This document shows, piece after piece, positions 15,939 through 24,503 of a stretch of 46,740 nt of DNA. The notes under the pieces are model-generated. The model ran no database searches. It was not told where the DNA came from and worked only from the letters and a program-made list of their open reading frames with translations. Origin of the DNA: Christensenella sp. UBA7862 (GTDB lineage: Bacteria > Bacillota > Clostridia > Christensenellales > UBA1242); NCBI GenBank assembly GCA_002500135.1, contig DLSM01000002.1, positions 1 to 46,740 on the forward strand. Direction: 5' to 3'. A program made the position numbers and the translations under genes. Position 1 is the stretch's first letter; each line of letters starts with the position of its first letter.

Positions 15939-16250
15939 ATGATTTATGAACCACTATTTGACAGGGTCCTTGCAAGAAGTCTTGACATGGAAGAAAAGAC
16001 TTCGAGTGGCATTGTCCTTGGGAAAACAAGCGAACAAGGAGCCGTGAAAGCGTGTGTTGTGTCAACAGGACATGGCACTTTTGAAAATGGAGTTTTTGTG
16101 CCGATGTGCGTGCAAAAAGGAGATGTTGTGTTGTTTGAAGAACAATATGCAGTTGAAATTTACATAAAAGGTCAAAAATATTATCTTGTAAAACAAACAG
16201 ATATATTGGCAAAAGAAAAAGGAGAAAATGAAGATGAAAAAGTGTATTGA
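15939..16250 (+). CDS. groES: Co-chaperonin GroES
   Basis: 103 aa. The start MIYEPLFDRVLAR is the family N-terminus and has GGAG 8 nt upstream; longer in-frame starts (15861) lack support. The mobile loop is conserved (EEKTSSGIVLGKTSE, with the IVL hydrophobic tripeptide that binds GroEL). GDVVLFEEQYAVEI corresponds to the usual GDxVxxxxYAGTEV. The C-terminal LVKQTDILAK is followed by a short acidic tail not usual in GroES. GroES caps the GroEL cavity. It overlaps the groEL start by 17 nt. Confidence 0.93.
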   Translation: MIYEPLFDRVLARSLDMEEKTSSGIVLGKTSEQGAVKACVVSTGHGTFENGVFVPMCVQKGDVVLFEEQYAVEIYIKGQKYYLVKQTDILAKEKGENEDEKVY

Positions 16251-17805
16251 GGGTGAAATGGCAAGAGAAAAACTGCTTGCTGGGGTTAATAAAATTGCAG
16301 ATGTAGTTAAATCTACATTGGGTCCAAAAGGAAGAAATGTTGTACTCGATAGAAAGTTTGCAACGCCGCTTATCACAAATGACGGAGTGAGCATTGCAAA
16401 GGAATTTGAAGTGGAAGACGCATATGAAAACATGGGGGTGAAACTGGTGAAAGAAGTGTGCCAAAAAACAAATGATGTTGCGGGTGACGGCACAACAACT
16501 GCCATAGTACTGGCACAAAAAATGTTTGCTGAAGGACTAAAATGTGCCAAAGAGATAAGTCCTGTGGCGATAAATAGATATTTTTCTTCGGCGTGTGAAA
16601 CTGCTACAAAATACATAAAATCTGTGGCAAAAGACATTTCAAATAGTCACGATATTGAAAATATTGCAACAGTTTCTTCCCAAAGTGAATATATTGGGAA
16701 ACTTATATCTGAGGCTCATAAGGTTATTGGAAAGAACGGAAGGATATCTTTGCAAGATTCCAAAACTGACAAGACCGAACTTAAAATTCAAGACGGGTTT
16801 GTTTTGAAAAGTGGATACATTTCCCCATATTTTTGCACAAATATGGCAAAAGGCTTTGCGGAGTTTGACGACTGCCTTCTGCTTATTACAAGCAAAAAAA
16901 TAAATACTTTTCAAGAAATTTTGCCCGTTTTTGAGCAACTGGTTAAAATTGCAAAACCACTTATCATTATTTGTGACGACATAGAGCCAGAGGCGCTATC
17001 GCCTATTGTTGTGAATAAAATGCGGGGAGCATTTTCATGTGTAGTTGTGAAAGCACCTTTTTATGGAGATAGAAAAACTGCGATACTTCAAGATTTGGCA
17101 TGTGCCGTTGGCGGTGAAGTTTTAAGTGAAACAAGTGGCAAAAGTTTTGCCGATATTGACGTAAATTCTCTTTGCGAACTAAAACATGTGAACATCACCA
17201 AAGACTCGTCAATTTTTATTGCAAACGACATTGACAATGCAAAACTTAAGGACAGAATTTTTAGTATTCAAAGCCAGATTGAAATGTGTAACAATGATTT
17301 CGACAAAGACCTTTTGCAAGAACGTCTTTGCAATCTTACTGGCGGGGTTGCAACCATATTTGTTGGAGCGAACACGGAAATTGAACAAAAGGAACTAAAA
17401 CTGCGAATTGAAGATGCGATAAATGCCACTGCGGCGGGGCTAGCAGAAGGAATTGTTGCGGGCGGTGGAGTTACCTTGCTTAAAATTTCTGAAAAATTGT
17501 TAACTCTTACAAAAAACCTGAAGCCAGATGAAAAAGTTTGTTATGAAGCGTTTTGTGAAGCACTTAAAGAACCTTTTAGACAAATTGTAGAAAACTCTGG
17601 CAAAAATGCTGATGAAATTGAGAAAAGTGTGTTGAAAAACACAAATGCAAGTTATGGATATGATGCAATGCAAGACAAATTTTGCGATATGCTCTCTTGC
17701 GGAATTGTTGACCCAGCAAAAGTTACAATTCAAGCTCTATGCAATGCAACAAGTGTTGTTAAAACTATGCTCACAACTCAAGCACTCTTGTGCGAGGAGG
17801 AATAA
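16234..17805 (+). CDS. groEL: Chaperonin GroEL, divergent
   Basis: 523 aa. The ATG at 16234 has GGAG 9 nt upstream; the ATG at 16228 is only 3 nt from it. ATPase residues are kept: VKSTLGPKGRNVVLD, PLITNDGV, AGDGTTTA, the Asp in RIEDAINAT, AGGGVTLL and GIVDPAKV. The sequence departs from typical GroEL in the apical and intermediate domains, is unusually rich in Cys, and ends in LLCEEE without the usual Gly-Gly-Met tail. It refolds cytosolic proteins with GroES. The divergence may mean fast lineage-specific evolution or a second specialised chaperonin if another copy exists elsewhere. Confidence 0.93.
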   Translation: MKKCIEGEMAREKLLAGVNKIADVVKSTLGPKGRNVVLDRKFATPLITNDGVSIAKEFEVEDAYENMGVKLVKEVCQKTNDVAGDGTTTAIVLAQKMFAEGLKCAKEISPVAINRYFSSACETATKYIKSVAKDISNSHDIENIATVSSQSEYIGKLISEAHKVIGKNGRISLQDSKTDKTELKIQDGFVLKSGYISPYFCTNMAKGFAEFDDCLLLITSKKINTFQEILPVFEQLVKIAKPLIIICDDIEPEALSPIVVNKMRGAFSCVVVKAPFYGDRKTAILQDLACAVGGEVLSETSGKSFADIDVNSLCELKHVNITKDSSIFIANDIDNAKLKDRIFSIQSQIEMCNNDFDKDLLQERLCNLTGGVATIFVGANTEIEQKELKLRIEDAINATAAGLAEGIVAGGGVTLLKISEKLLTLTKNLKPDEKVCYEAFCEALKEPFRQIVENSGKNADEIEKSVLKNTNASYGYDAMQDKFCDMLSCGIVDPAKVTIQALCNATSVVKTMLTTQALLCEEE

Positions 17806-17808
17806 ATT

Positions 17809-17844
17809 AAAAAGGATATTACCCGTTGTGATAATATCCTTTTT
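17809..17844 (+). terminator. Intrinsic terminator of groES-groEL
   Basis: A perfect 13-bp stem AAAAAGGATATTA (17809-17821) with TAATATCCTTTTT (17832-17844) starts just after the groEL stop. Confidence 0.85.
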
Positions 17845-17924
17845 GGTTTTTATATTGCTCTCTTTGGATAGATTATTTTATCTTTTGATTGTTTACTTTC
17901 TAAAACGGCAAATTGTTGCTAGTT

Positions 17925-18386
17925 TTATCTTGCCAGTTCTTCTGGGTAGCCGTCTGAGTAGTATGAAAATTGGGCTTTTGGAATGACGCAAAGGTCAATG
18001 AGGCGTGAACCATAATGCTCCACTGCCAGAACTCGGAGCGGCTTTTCGTCTGTTTTCTTTTCAAAATCTACAAGAGTATTCCTCACTTCTTGAAAAGACA
18101 CAAGCGAATTTGGCTTTAATGTTTGGGCGTTGGCAATTTTGTAAAAGTTATATTCGCCTTGTTCCTTTTTCATTTTCTTATTAAAATATCTTTGTGGCAA
18201 AAGGATTGATTTAAGTCTTTCCTTTTCAAGTTTCATCACAAGTATTTCCCTTTCGGCTTCGTCTTCTTCTTGTAAAAGTTCAAGTGGAGCAAAGGCAATG
18301 GTTTTTCCGCTTGTAATGTGTCGAGCAAAATACAAGTCTTCAAAGCTAACGCAAGTATGCCCTTCTTCTCTAATACAAATTCCCAT
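17925..18386 (-). CDS. Hypothetical cytoplasmic protein
   Basis: 153 aa from the ATG at 18386, which has GGAGG 6 nt upstream; a longer frame to 18413 has no ribosome binding site. It begins MGICIREEGHTCVSFEDLYFAR, contains a Glu/Lys-rich middle helix (LLQEEDEAEREILVMKLEKERLK) and ends in PKAQFSYYSDGYPEELAR. I recognise no family. A TATAAT lies about 20 nt upstream, suggesting its own promoter. Confidence 0.6.
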   Translation of the reverse strand: MGICIREEGHTCVSFEDLYFARHITSGKTIAFAPLELLQEEDEAEREILVMKLEKERLKSILLPQRYFNKKMKKEQGEYNFYKIANAQTLKPNSLVSFQEVRNTLVDFEKKTDEKPLRVLAVEHYGSRLIDLCVIPKAQFSYYSDGYPEELAR

Positions 18387-18455
18387 AATTTCCTCCAATG
18401 ATACATTATACAAATTTTTTTGAAAATGTGTTAGTGGGAATTATGGGAACTTATT

Positions 18456-19136
18456 TTATAGATATTTGTTAAGGTCAAAATCGCTCCATGGCTTTTGGTC
18501 CGCTGGTGGAATGACTTTGAAAGTAAGTCTATTTTTGCTTACTGGGTGGTCAAATTTTAAGATTGTTGACCATAGTGCAAGATTTCCTTTTGGTGCGTTT
18601 TTGCCATATTTTTGGTCATTGCAAACTGGACAGCCAATTGTTGCAAATTGAACTCTTATTTGGTGACTTCTGCCAGTGAGAAGGTGGACTTTTACAAGCG
18701 AGTGTCCGTTTTTTGTTTCCAAAACTTGATAGTCAAGCACTGCTTCTTTTGCACCTTCTTCATATTTTGTGCAAACTTTGACAATGTTGTTTTTCTCGTC
18801 CTTTTTAAGATAGTTTATAAGCCTTGTTTGCTTAAGTCTTGGCTCACCTTCCACCACTGCAAAATAAGTTTTTTCGGTGGAATGAAGTTTGAACTGCTCG
18901 CAAAGACGTTCGGCACTTTTTGATGTTTTGGCAAATACCATAACTCCGCCAGTGGGTCTGTCAAGTCTGTGGACAAGCCCAAGATAGGCTTTGCCCGGCT
19001 TGTTGTGTTCTTCTATCAAAAAGTCTTTTAGCATGGTCAAAAAGTCTTTGTCTTCGCTGCTATCTTGTTGGACGGGCAAGTTTTGTGGCTTGACTGCGAC
19101 CAATATTTGATTGTCTTCAAAAATTACATCACACAT
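18456..19136 (-). CDS. RluA-family pseudouridine synthase without S4 domain
   Basis: 226 aa. It starts directly with the catalytic core: IFEDNQILVAVKPQNLPVQ, then HRLDRPTGGVMVFAK with catalytic Asp59, and LTGRSHQIRVQ near residue 166. No S4 domain is present, unlike RluD at 8.6 kb. Such proteins isomerise uridine in rRNA or tRNA; the target is not evident. It follows ileS by 50 nt and is probably last in the CBS-membrane-ileS-rluA unit. Confidence 0.88.
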   Translation of the reverse strand: MCDVIFEDNQILVAVKPQNLPVQQDSSEDKDFLTMLKDFLIEEHNKPGKAYLGLVHRLDRPTGGVMVFAKTSKSAERLCEQFKLHSTEKTYFAVVEGEPRLKQTRLINYLKKDEKNNIVKVCTKYEEGAKEAVLDYQVLETKNGHSLVKVHLLTGRSHQIRVQFATIGCPVCNDQKYGKNAPKGNLALWSTILKFDHPVSKNRLTFKVIPPADQKPWSDFDLNKYL

Positions 19137-19186
19137 AATGTTTTCCTTTTTTCACCGAGATGGAGTTAGATTTTATATTATTTAAA

Positions 19187-22100
19187 TTACTTTGCAACTT
19201 TAAGTTTGATGATTACTTTTTCGTCTGCGACATCAACTTCTTTTTCGATATCTGCCACGGCAATGCCCTTGTTGAATGATGTTGCAAGCACTTCTTGAGC
19301 GATTTTGTCGCCATAAGTTTTGATAACAAGATTTATGAATGGTGAAGTTGAAACAACGTCCATTTCAATTCTGTCGGAGATGTTAAACTCAGCTTCTTTT
19401 CTTAAAACTTGAGCGCTGCGGACAAGTTCTCTGTATGCACCCTCAAGCATAAGTGAATTGTCAAGAGTTGTGTCAAGGACAATAGTCACGCCATTTTCTG
19501 TTGAAATGACAAATTCTTCCTTCGCTTTGAAGTTGAGCATAAACAAACTTGCGTCAAGTTCGCCATATGGTTCAAGAGGCACTTTGCCTATCTTATAACC
19601 TTCCACAAACACAGTCATTTGCTCATCACTTGCGTTTTGAAGGACGGACTTCACTGCTTGGACACCATTTTTAAGCACAGCACCTGCGGTTTTGAAGTTG
19701 ACAGTTAGATATGGAATATTAAACTTATCTGTATTCTTTTCAAATTCGATATTTTTGACATTTATTTCGTCTTTTATGACGTTTTCAAAGGTTTTAACTG
19801 CAAGTTCAATTTTGTCATCTGCAAGGACAAAAAGAGTTCTTAGAGGTTGTTTGATTTTGAGTGCTTTTTCGTTCCTAAGTCTTAGTGCGTTTGCGATAAC
19901 TGTTCTTGCAATTTCTGCACTGTCCAAAATTTCCTCGTTTTCAAGCCCTGCAATTTCTTGTGGGAAGCCACCAAGCATAATGCTCTCAGCGGCGCCAGTT
20001 TCTGTCGCACGAACCATTTTTTGCCAGATATGTTCTGTCATGAATGGGATAACTGGAGCCATAACTTGTGTCATTGTTTTTATTGCATAATACAAGCAAT
20101 AATATGCTGTGAGTTGGTCTTCCTTGTCGTCACTTTTCCAGAATCTGCGTCTGTTTACACGGATGTAGAAATTCGTAAGTTCGTCAACAAGTTCTTCAAA
20201 ATCTTTCACAACAAGATAACTTTTGTCGTCTGCATAGTTTTTCTTGCTAGTTGCCACAAAATTGTTTATTTTTGTGAGAAGCCATTTGTCTGTTGGGCAA
20301 AGGGTTGCGACATTGAGTTTGAAGCCCTTAAAGTCTGGTTTGTCGATGGTTGCATAGGTGTTGTAGAACACATAGGCATTCCAGAAGTTCATAAGTTTTC
20401 GTCTTGCTTCGTCTGTGAGTGAGTAGCCAAAACGCATATCGTTTGTTGGGTTTGCTCCGCCATACAGATAACGAATTGTATCTGCCCCAACCTTGTCTGC
20501 CACTTTGTCACATTCCAGCGAATTACCCCCACTTTTGTGGAATTCGTTGCCATTTTCGTCTTTTACATATTGATAGGTGACAATTTTTTCATAAGGCGCA
20601 CGACCAGTGAGGACAACACTCATGACGAGCATGGAATAGAACCAAAGTTTAAGTTGTTCGACCATTTCACAAACATATTCACTTGGGAAATTATTTTTGA
20701 AAAATTCTGGGTCTTTGAGATATTTTTTGGTGCTGAATGGAGTTATGCCCGCATCTAGCCAGCAATCGCCAACTTCTGTGGTTCTGGACACTGTTTCACC
20801 GCAAGCGGTGCATTTGATTTTTATATTGTCAATCCAAGGACGGTGCAAGTTCGGAATTGTTGCAATGTCTTCTGGGTTGACTGCCAAGTCTTTAAGTTCC
20901 TCAAGGCTGCCTACAACATGGACTTTGCCACATTTTGGACAGACATAGAATGGAAGTGGAAGTCCATAAAATCTGCTTCGAGAAATGTTCCAGTCGCCCA
21001 TATTTCTAAGCCAATCTGCCATACGTTTTTTGCCGTATTCTGGTTGAAATTTTACATTGTCAATTGCAGACAAAAGTTGTGGGCGAAGTTCGTCCATTGA
21101 AATATACCAAGTGGAGATAAGTTTGTAAACGAGGTCTGTTTTGCATCTCCAGCAATATGGATAACTATGTGTATATTTGTGGGCATAAAAGAGCTTGCCG
21201 TCTTTTTGAAGTCTATCAATTACAAGGTCAACGACATCTGTTGTTTTCTTGCCTTTTAGAAAGCCAGTGTTTTCAAGCATAACACCTTGGTCGTCTATTG
21301 GACAGAGTTCTGGAAGCCCGAGTTTTTGCCCCAATTCAAAGTCTTCTGAGCCGCAGCCCGGTGCGATATGAACGACACAACTTCCCTCCACTGCGTCAAC
21401 TTCATCCCATGCAACAACACTATGCATAAAATTCTGTTCTGGGAGTTCTGGGAAGCAAGTTTCATAATGCAGCCCAACAAGTTTTTCACCTTTGAAAGTG
21501 TCCAAAATTTTGTAGTCTTCTTTGACAACTTTCAAGGCGTCCTTGCCAAGCACAAGTCGTTCGCCAGAGTTTGTTAGGACAATTTTGACATAGTCTAAAT
21601 TTGGGTTGACAGCAAGAGCGACATTAGCACTGAGTGTCCAAGGTGTGGTTGTCCATGCCAAAATCTTGAAGTCTTCCATCATTACCGGGAATTTGGCAAA
21701 AATTGCGGTGTGTGTGACATCGTGATAACTGCCAGCCATTTCGTGTTCGGAAAGGCTTGTTCCGCAACGTGGACACCAAGCGATTGGTCTGTTTTTGCGG
21801 ACGATATATCCTTTTTCTTGGCAGACTTTTAGGAAGTGCCAGATTGACAAAATATTCTCGTCAGAGTTGGTGAAATAACTGTTGTCCCAATCCATCCATT
21901 GCCCCATACGAATTGACTGATTTGTGATTTCATTGGCATAATATTTCACCCTATCCATACACTTGTTGGTGAAGTTGTCTATGCCATATTTAACGATTTC
22001 TGGCTTGCCAGAAAGCCCCAAATCTTTTTCTGCTTCCACTTCAACCCACATTCCTTGTGCGTCAAAGCCATTTTGATATTGACAATCTTCGCCCAAAAGT

Positions 22101-22315
22101 GCGTGATACTTTATTGTAATGTCTTTTAGTGTTCTGCCCCAAATGTGGTGAACGCCACATCTGTTGTTTGCTGTTATTGGGCCATCAAGAAATCTAAAAC
22201 GTCTGCCGTTTTTGTTTTTTGCCACAAGTTTATGAAAGCAGTCGTTATCGTGCCAAAATTTTAGCACGTCCTTTTCCATTTGTATAAAATTTGGTTTTGA
22301 ATCTTCTTTTTCCAT
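19187..22315 (-). CDS. ileS: Isoleucyl-tRNA synthetase
   Basis: 1042 aa, class Ia. The HIGH-type motif is HHIWGR (56-61) preceded by GPITANN. The signature WVEVEAEKDLGL follows. An editing domain lies in roughly residues 200-400. The KMSKS-type loop is FHKSGGN at about 592-598, so Met-Ser is replaced by His as in a minority IleRS subgroup. A zinc-binding pair (CPKCGK, CTACGE) lies before it, and an anticodon-binding domain with WxxxRNR-like helices ends the protein. It charges tRNA-Ile. No T-box leader is present: only 33 nt separate it from the preceding gene. Confidence 0.96.
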   Translation of the reverse strand: MEKEDSKPNFIQMEKDVLKFWHDNDCFHKLVAKNKNGRRFRFLDGPITANNRCGVHHIWGRTLKDITIKYHALLGEDCQYQNGFDAQGMWVEVEAEKDLGLSGKPEIVKYGIDNFTNKCMDRVKYYANEITNQSIRMGQWMDWDNSYFTNSDENILSIWHFLKVCQEKGYIVRKNRPIAWCPRCGTSLSEHEMAGSYHDVTHTAIFAKFPVMMEDFKILAWTTTPWTLSANVALAVNPNLDYVKIVLTNSGERLVLGKDALKVVKEDYKILDTFKGEKLVGLHYETCFPELPEQNFMHSVVAWDEVDAVEGSCVVHIAPGCGSEDFELGQKLGLPELCPIDDQGVMLENTGFLKGKKTTDVVDLVIDRLQKDGKLFYAHKYTHSYPYCWRCKTDLVYKLISTWYISMDELRPQLLSAIDNVKFQPEYGKKRMADWLRNMGDWNISRSRFYGLPLPFYVCPKCGKVHVVGSLEELKDLAVNPEDIATIPNLHRPWIDNIKIKCTACGETVSRTTEVGDCWLDAGITPFSTKKYLKDPEFFKNNFPSEYVCEMVEQLKLWFYSMLVMSVVLTGRAPYEKIVTYQYVKDENGNEFHKSGGNSLECDKVADKVGADTIRYLYGGANPTNDMRFGYSLTDEARRKLMNFWNAYVFYNTYATIDKPDFKGFKLNVATLCPTDKWLLTKINNFVATSKKNYADDKSYLVVKDFEELVDELTNFYIRVNRRRFWKSDDKEDQLTAYYCLYYAIKTMTQVMAPVIPFMTEHIWQKMVRATETGAAESIMLGGFPQEIAGLENEEILDSAEIARTVIANALRLRNEKALKIKQPLRTLFVLADDKIELAVKTFENVIKDEINVKNIEFEKNTDKFNIPYLTVNFKTAGAVLKNGVQAVKSVLQNASDEQMTVFVEGYKIGKVPLEPYGELDASLFMLNFKAKEEFVISTENGVTIVLDTTLDNSLMLEGAYRELVRSAQVLRKEAEFNISDRIEMDVVSTSPFINLVIKTYGDKIAQEVLATSFNKGIAVADIEKEVDVADEKVIIKLKVAK

Positions 22316-22348
22316 TCTTCTTTCCTCTAAATCTAGTAAATTTATTCT

Positions 22349-23191
22349 TTATGCGTCTTTTTTAGCGACCCTTTTGGTTGTTTTTGAAGTCGTCTTTTTT
22401 GCAGATTTTTCAGTCTTTTTGGTCGCAGTTTTCTTGGCTGTTTGTTTCTTCGCAACTGTTTTAGTAGTCTTCTTTGCAGTTGTCTTTTTGTCTGCAGTTT
22501 TTGTAGATTTTGTTACTGGTTTCTTTGCCGCAGTTTTTCTTGTCTTTCCTTTGTTTTCTGCAGGTGTTTGTGCTTGAGGGGTTGCCTCATGATTTTCTTC
22601 TTCTGCAATTTTCACATTGCTTTCTGTTGCTAGTTTGTCTTTAGCAGAGTTTTCTAAATATTCCGACAATTTTGGCATGGTGTATGAAATGCCAAGTTTC
22701 TTTGCATTAGCTGTTGCCATTAGGTTTTGCATAAGCCAATCAAACTGCTCTGGATTTTTAAAGTTTTCACGCAAGAAAATATAAGTTTCACCTTTTGCAA
22801 GATAAATATACGCAAAAGTGGTGAAAAAGTCAATACTTGAAATTTCAGAATACAGGTGTTCATGCTCGGCGTATGGTGTGCCGCCAGCGAGAAAACTGTT
22901 GACTTTGAATTTGTCGTCATAGAACGTATATTTGTCATAGGTGTTCAGTTGTTTGGCATTTATTCTATTTATAAGTGCCATGGAAATGAGCCTGCTGCAT
23001 GAAAATAATACGCTGAAAATGCCGAAGAACACGGTCATAATATATTTTCTTGTCATAAGACAATACACTGCCACAACAAACAAAATTACACCAACGGTGT
23101 AGTTTACCACAAGACGTCTTTTTTGTGAAGTGGTTACGCTGGCAAATTTGTTGAACAATTTTCGTGTGTAAACGGTGAATGAATTTATCAT
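22349..23191 (-). CDS. Membrane protein with a histone H1-like lysine/alanine-rich tail
   Basis: 280 aa. Two adjacent transmembrane helices (VVNYTVGVILFVVAVYCLM and IMTVFFGIFSVLFSCSRLI) are followed by a domain of about 110 residues resembling the PH-like part of YcxB-type proteins (FYDDKFKVNS, EISSIDFFTTFAYIYLAKG, YIFLRENF). Residues 205-280 are a low-complexity tail of repeated KKTAAKK-type units, rich in Lys, Thr and Ala, like eukaryotic H1 and bacterial histone-like tails. That tail could bind nucleic acid, ribosomes or teichoic acid; the sequence does not decide. It sits 10 nt downstream of the CBS gene and 33 nt upstream of ileS. Confidence 0.75.
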   Translation of the reverse strand: MINSFTVYTRKLFNKFASVTTSQKRRLVVNYTVGVILFVVAVYCLMTRKYIMTVFFGIFSVLFSCSRLISMALINRINAKQLNTYDKYTFYDDKFKVNSFLAGGTPYAEHEHLYSEISSIDFFTTFAYIYLAKGETYIFLRENFKNPEQFDWLMQNLMATANAKKLGISYTMPKLSEYLENSAKDKLATESNVKIAEEENHEATPQAQTPAENKGKTRKTAAKKPVTKSTKTADKKTTAKKTTKTVAKKQTAKKTATKKTEKSAKKTTSKTTKRVAKKDA

Positions 23192-23201
23192 AATTTCCCC
23201 T

Positions 23202-23936
23202 TTAATAGTTTTCTAAAACTTCGTTCATGTCTAGAATGTCGGCAACTGTAACAACGCCAAGTGGTCGTTCATTTTTGGTGCCGTTTTCGGTGATGATAAT
23301 AATTTGCAAGCGGCGGTTAAGATAAAAATAATTGAGTGCTTGTTCAATAGTCAAATTTCTGCTGGACACCCTAAAATCGCTTGTTTCATCAGTTTTGGAA
23401 ACAATTTCAAGTGCATTTGTGTTTTTTATGAAGTCGAACAAGTTTTCGTTGTCAATTAGGCAATGTCCCAGTCTATCGAGAAGTTTTGAGCCGATGACAA
23501 CACCTTGCAAGACGTTCCCTTCATAAACTGGAAGGTTTTTGTAGCCCGTTTGAGCCATGGTTTCAAGAACTTCCTTAACTGAAAGCGAGCCTTGAATTGT
23601 TAAGACTTCTTGTTTGCAGACCTTTGTGAGTGCAGTTGGAGGGGTTGCGATAAGTCGTGCGATTTTCTCAAATTCCTCAACCACTTCGTCATGAGGCTCG
23701 GCGATTACATAGTTTGGGTTTGTTTTGTGGACAATGGAATTTCTTAGTCTGCCGTAGTCGATGAGTTCGTCCTCATACTTTCTTACAACACTATTAAGTG
23801 GAACGGCTTTGCGAACTAGGTCTGCAAAAGTTATGCTACGCTTGAAGCCGTAAATTGTTCTTAAAGAATGGTCAATTTGATTGTAGGCAGAAATAAAACG
23901 TTCTGCGTTTGTTCTATCAACATGTTTTTTTGCCAT
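23202..23936 (-). CDS. HEPN-like/CBS-domain protein
   Basis: 244 aa. Residues 1-95 are helical and contain YGRLRNSIVH, an Rx4H motif like that of HEPN domains, with an upstream conserved helix (AERFISAYNQIDHSLR). Residues 100-244 form two CBS motifs (VKEVLETMAQTGYKNLPVYEGN and TIEQALNYFYLNRRLQIIIIT, ending ADILDMNEVL). CBS pairs bind adenine nucleotides and control attached domains. Proteins of this layout occur in Firmicutes without a firm function. It is the first gene of the unit leading to ileS. TATAAT at 24031-24026 may be its -10 box. Confidence 0.75.
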   Translation of the reverse strand: MAKKHVDRTNAERFISAYNQIDHSLRTIYGFKRSITFADLVRKAVPLNSVVRKYEDELIDYGRLRNSIVHKTNPNYVIAEPHDEVVEEFEKIARLIATPPTALTKVCKQEVLTIQGSLSVKEVLETMAQTGYKNLPVYEGNVLQGVVIGSKLLDRLGHCLIDNENLFDFIKNTNALEIVSKTDETSDFRVSSRNLTIEQALNYFYLNRRLQIIIITENGTKNERPLGVVTVADILDMNEVLENY

Positions 23937-24158
23937 ATTTTCTCCAAAAAATGATTTTTGAGCGTATTGTTTTGTGCATAAACATAGGTTTCTACTCTAT
24001 TTTGGGCACAATTCTAACAATATGTATTATATATAACACATTTCCGCAAATTTTCCAACTGTTTGACGAAAATTATTTGATTTCTCGCATATATTTGTGG
24101 CAAATTCCGTGAAAATTGTTGAAAGAAGAAAAAGTTGCAAATTATCTTTAAAAATGCC

Positions 24159-24186
24159 TTGATTTTTTGGGTGGAATGTGTATAAT
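24159..24186 (+). promoter_or_regulatory. SRP RNA promoter
   Basis: TTGATT (24159-24164), 16 nt, TATAAT (24181-24186). The expected start near 24193 coincides with the first bases of the folded RNA. Confidence 0.65.
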
Positions 24187-24194
24187 TATTTGTA

Positions 24195-24464
24195 GGAAGT
24201 GCTAGGCGGGGAGCTAGTGGTGCCCTGTATCTACAATCCACTACAGTAGAGTTGAATACTCATCTGCGGGGAGAACTTGTGCTTCAAGTGGGTTAGATTT
24301 TGGTGATGACGCCAAGGTCTTGTGCAATGGTTAATCATGAACCATGTCAGGGTCTGACGACAGCAGCATTAAGTGAATCTAACTGTGTGCCACAAGGAAA
24401 CTTTGACCGAGCCATGTCCAATCAGGGCTAAAGTGCAATTCTCTTCAAACTGAGATGCACTTCC
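24195..24464 (+). ncRNA. ffs: Signal recognition particle RNA, long Bacillota type
   Basis: About 270 nt. The 5' part carries GCTAGGCGGGGAGCTAG and GGTGCCCTGTA, the Alu-domain motif of Gram-positive SRP RNAs. The ends pair as GGAAGTGC (24195-24202) with GCACTTCC (24457-24464). The Ffh-binding helix 8 is present near 24345-24370 as GTCAGG, GTC-TGAC-GAC and AGCAGCA. The apical tetraloop is therefore UGAC, of the URRC class, in place of the common GGAA. The RNA joins Ffh in targeting nascent membrane and secreted proteins. It has its own promoter and terminator. Confidence 0.93.
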
Positions 24465-24471
24465 ACCAGCA

Positions 24472-24503
24472 AAAAACGGATTTCATCAGAAACCCGTTTT
24501 TTT
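24472..24503. terminator. Bidirectional terminator between the SRP RNA and ung
   Basis: AAAAACGG (24472-24479) pairs with CCGTTTTT (24494-24501). Inner TTTC/GAAA pairs extend the stem with one mismatch on the plus strand (a wobble on the minus strand). Flanking A- and T-runs let it serve both the SRP RNA and ung, whose stop codon lies inside it. Confidence 0.75.

Noticed and set aside
15778..16518. Long minus-strand frames opposite groES-groEL
   Set aside because: Cys/His/Phe-rich shadow frames opposite a conserved chaperonin pair, with no start signals.
22316..22348. T-box riboswitch for ileS
   Set aside because: Only 33 nt lie between ileS and the preceding gene, too short for a T-box, and no specifier or antiterminator sequence is visible.
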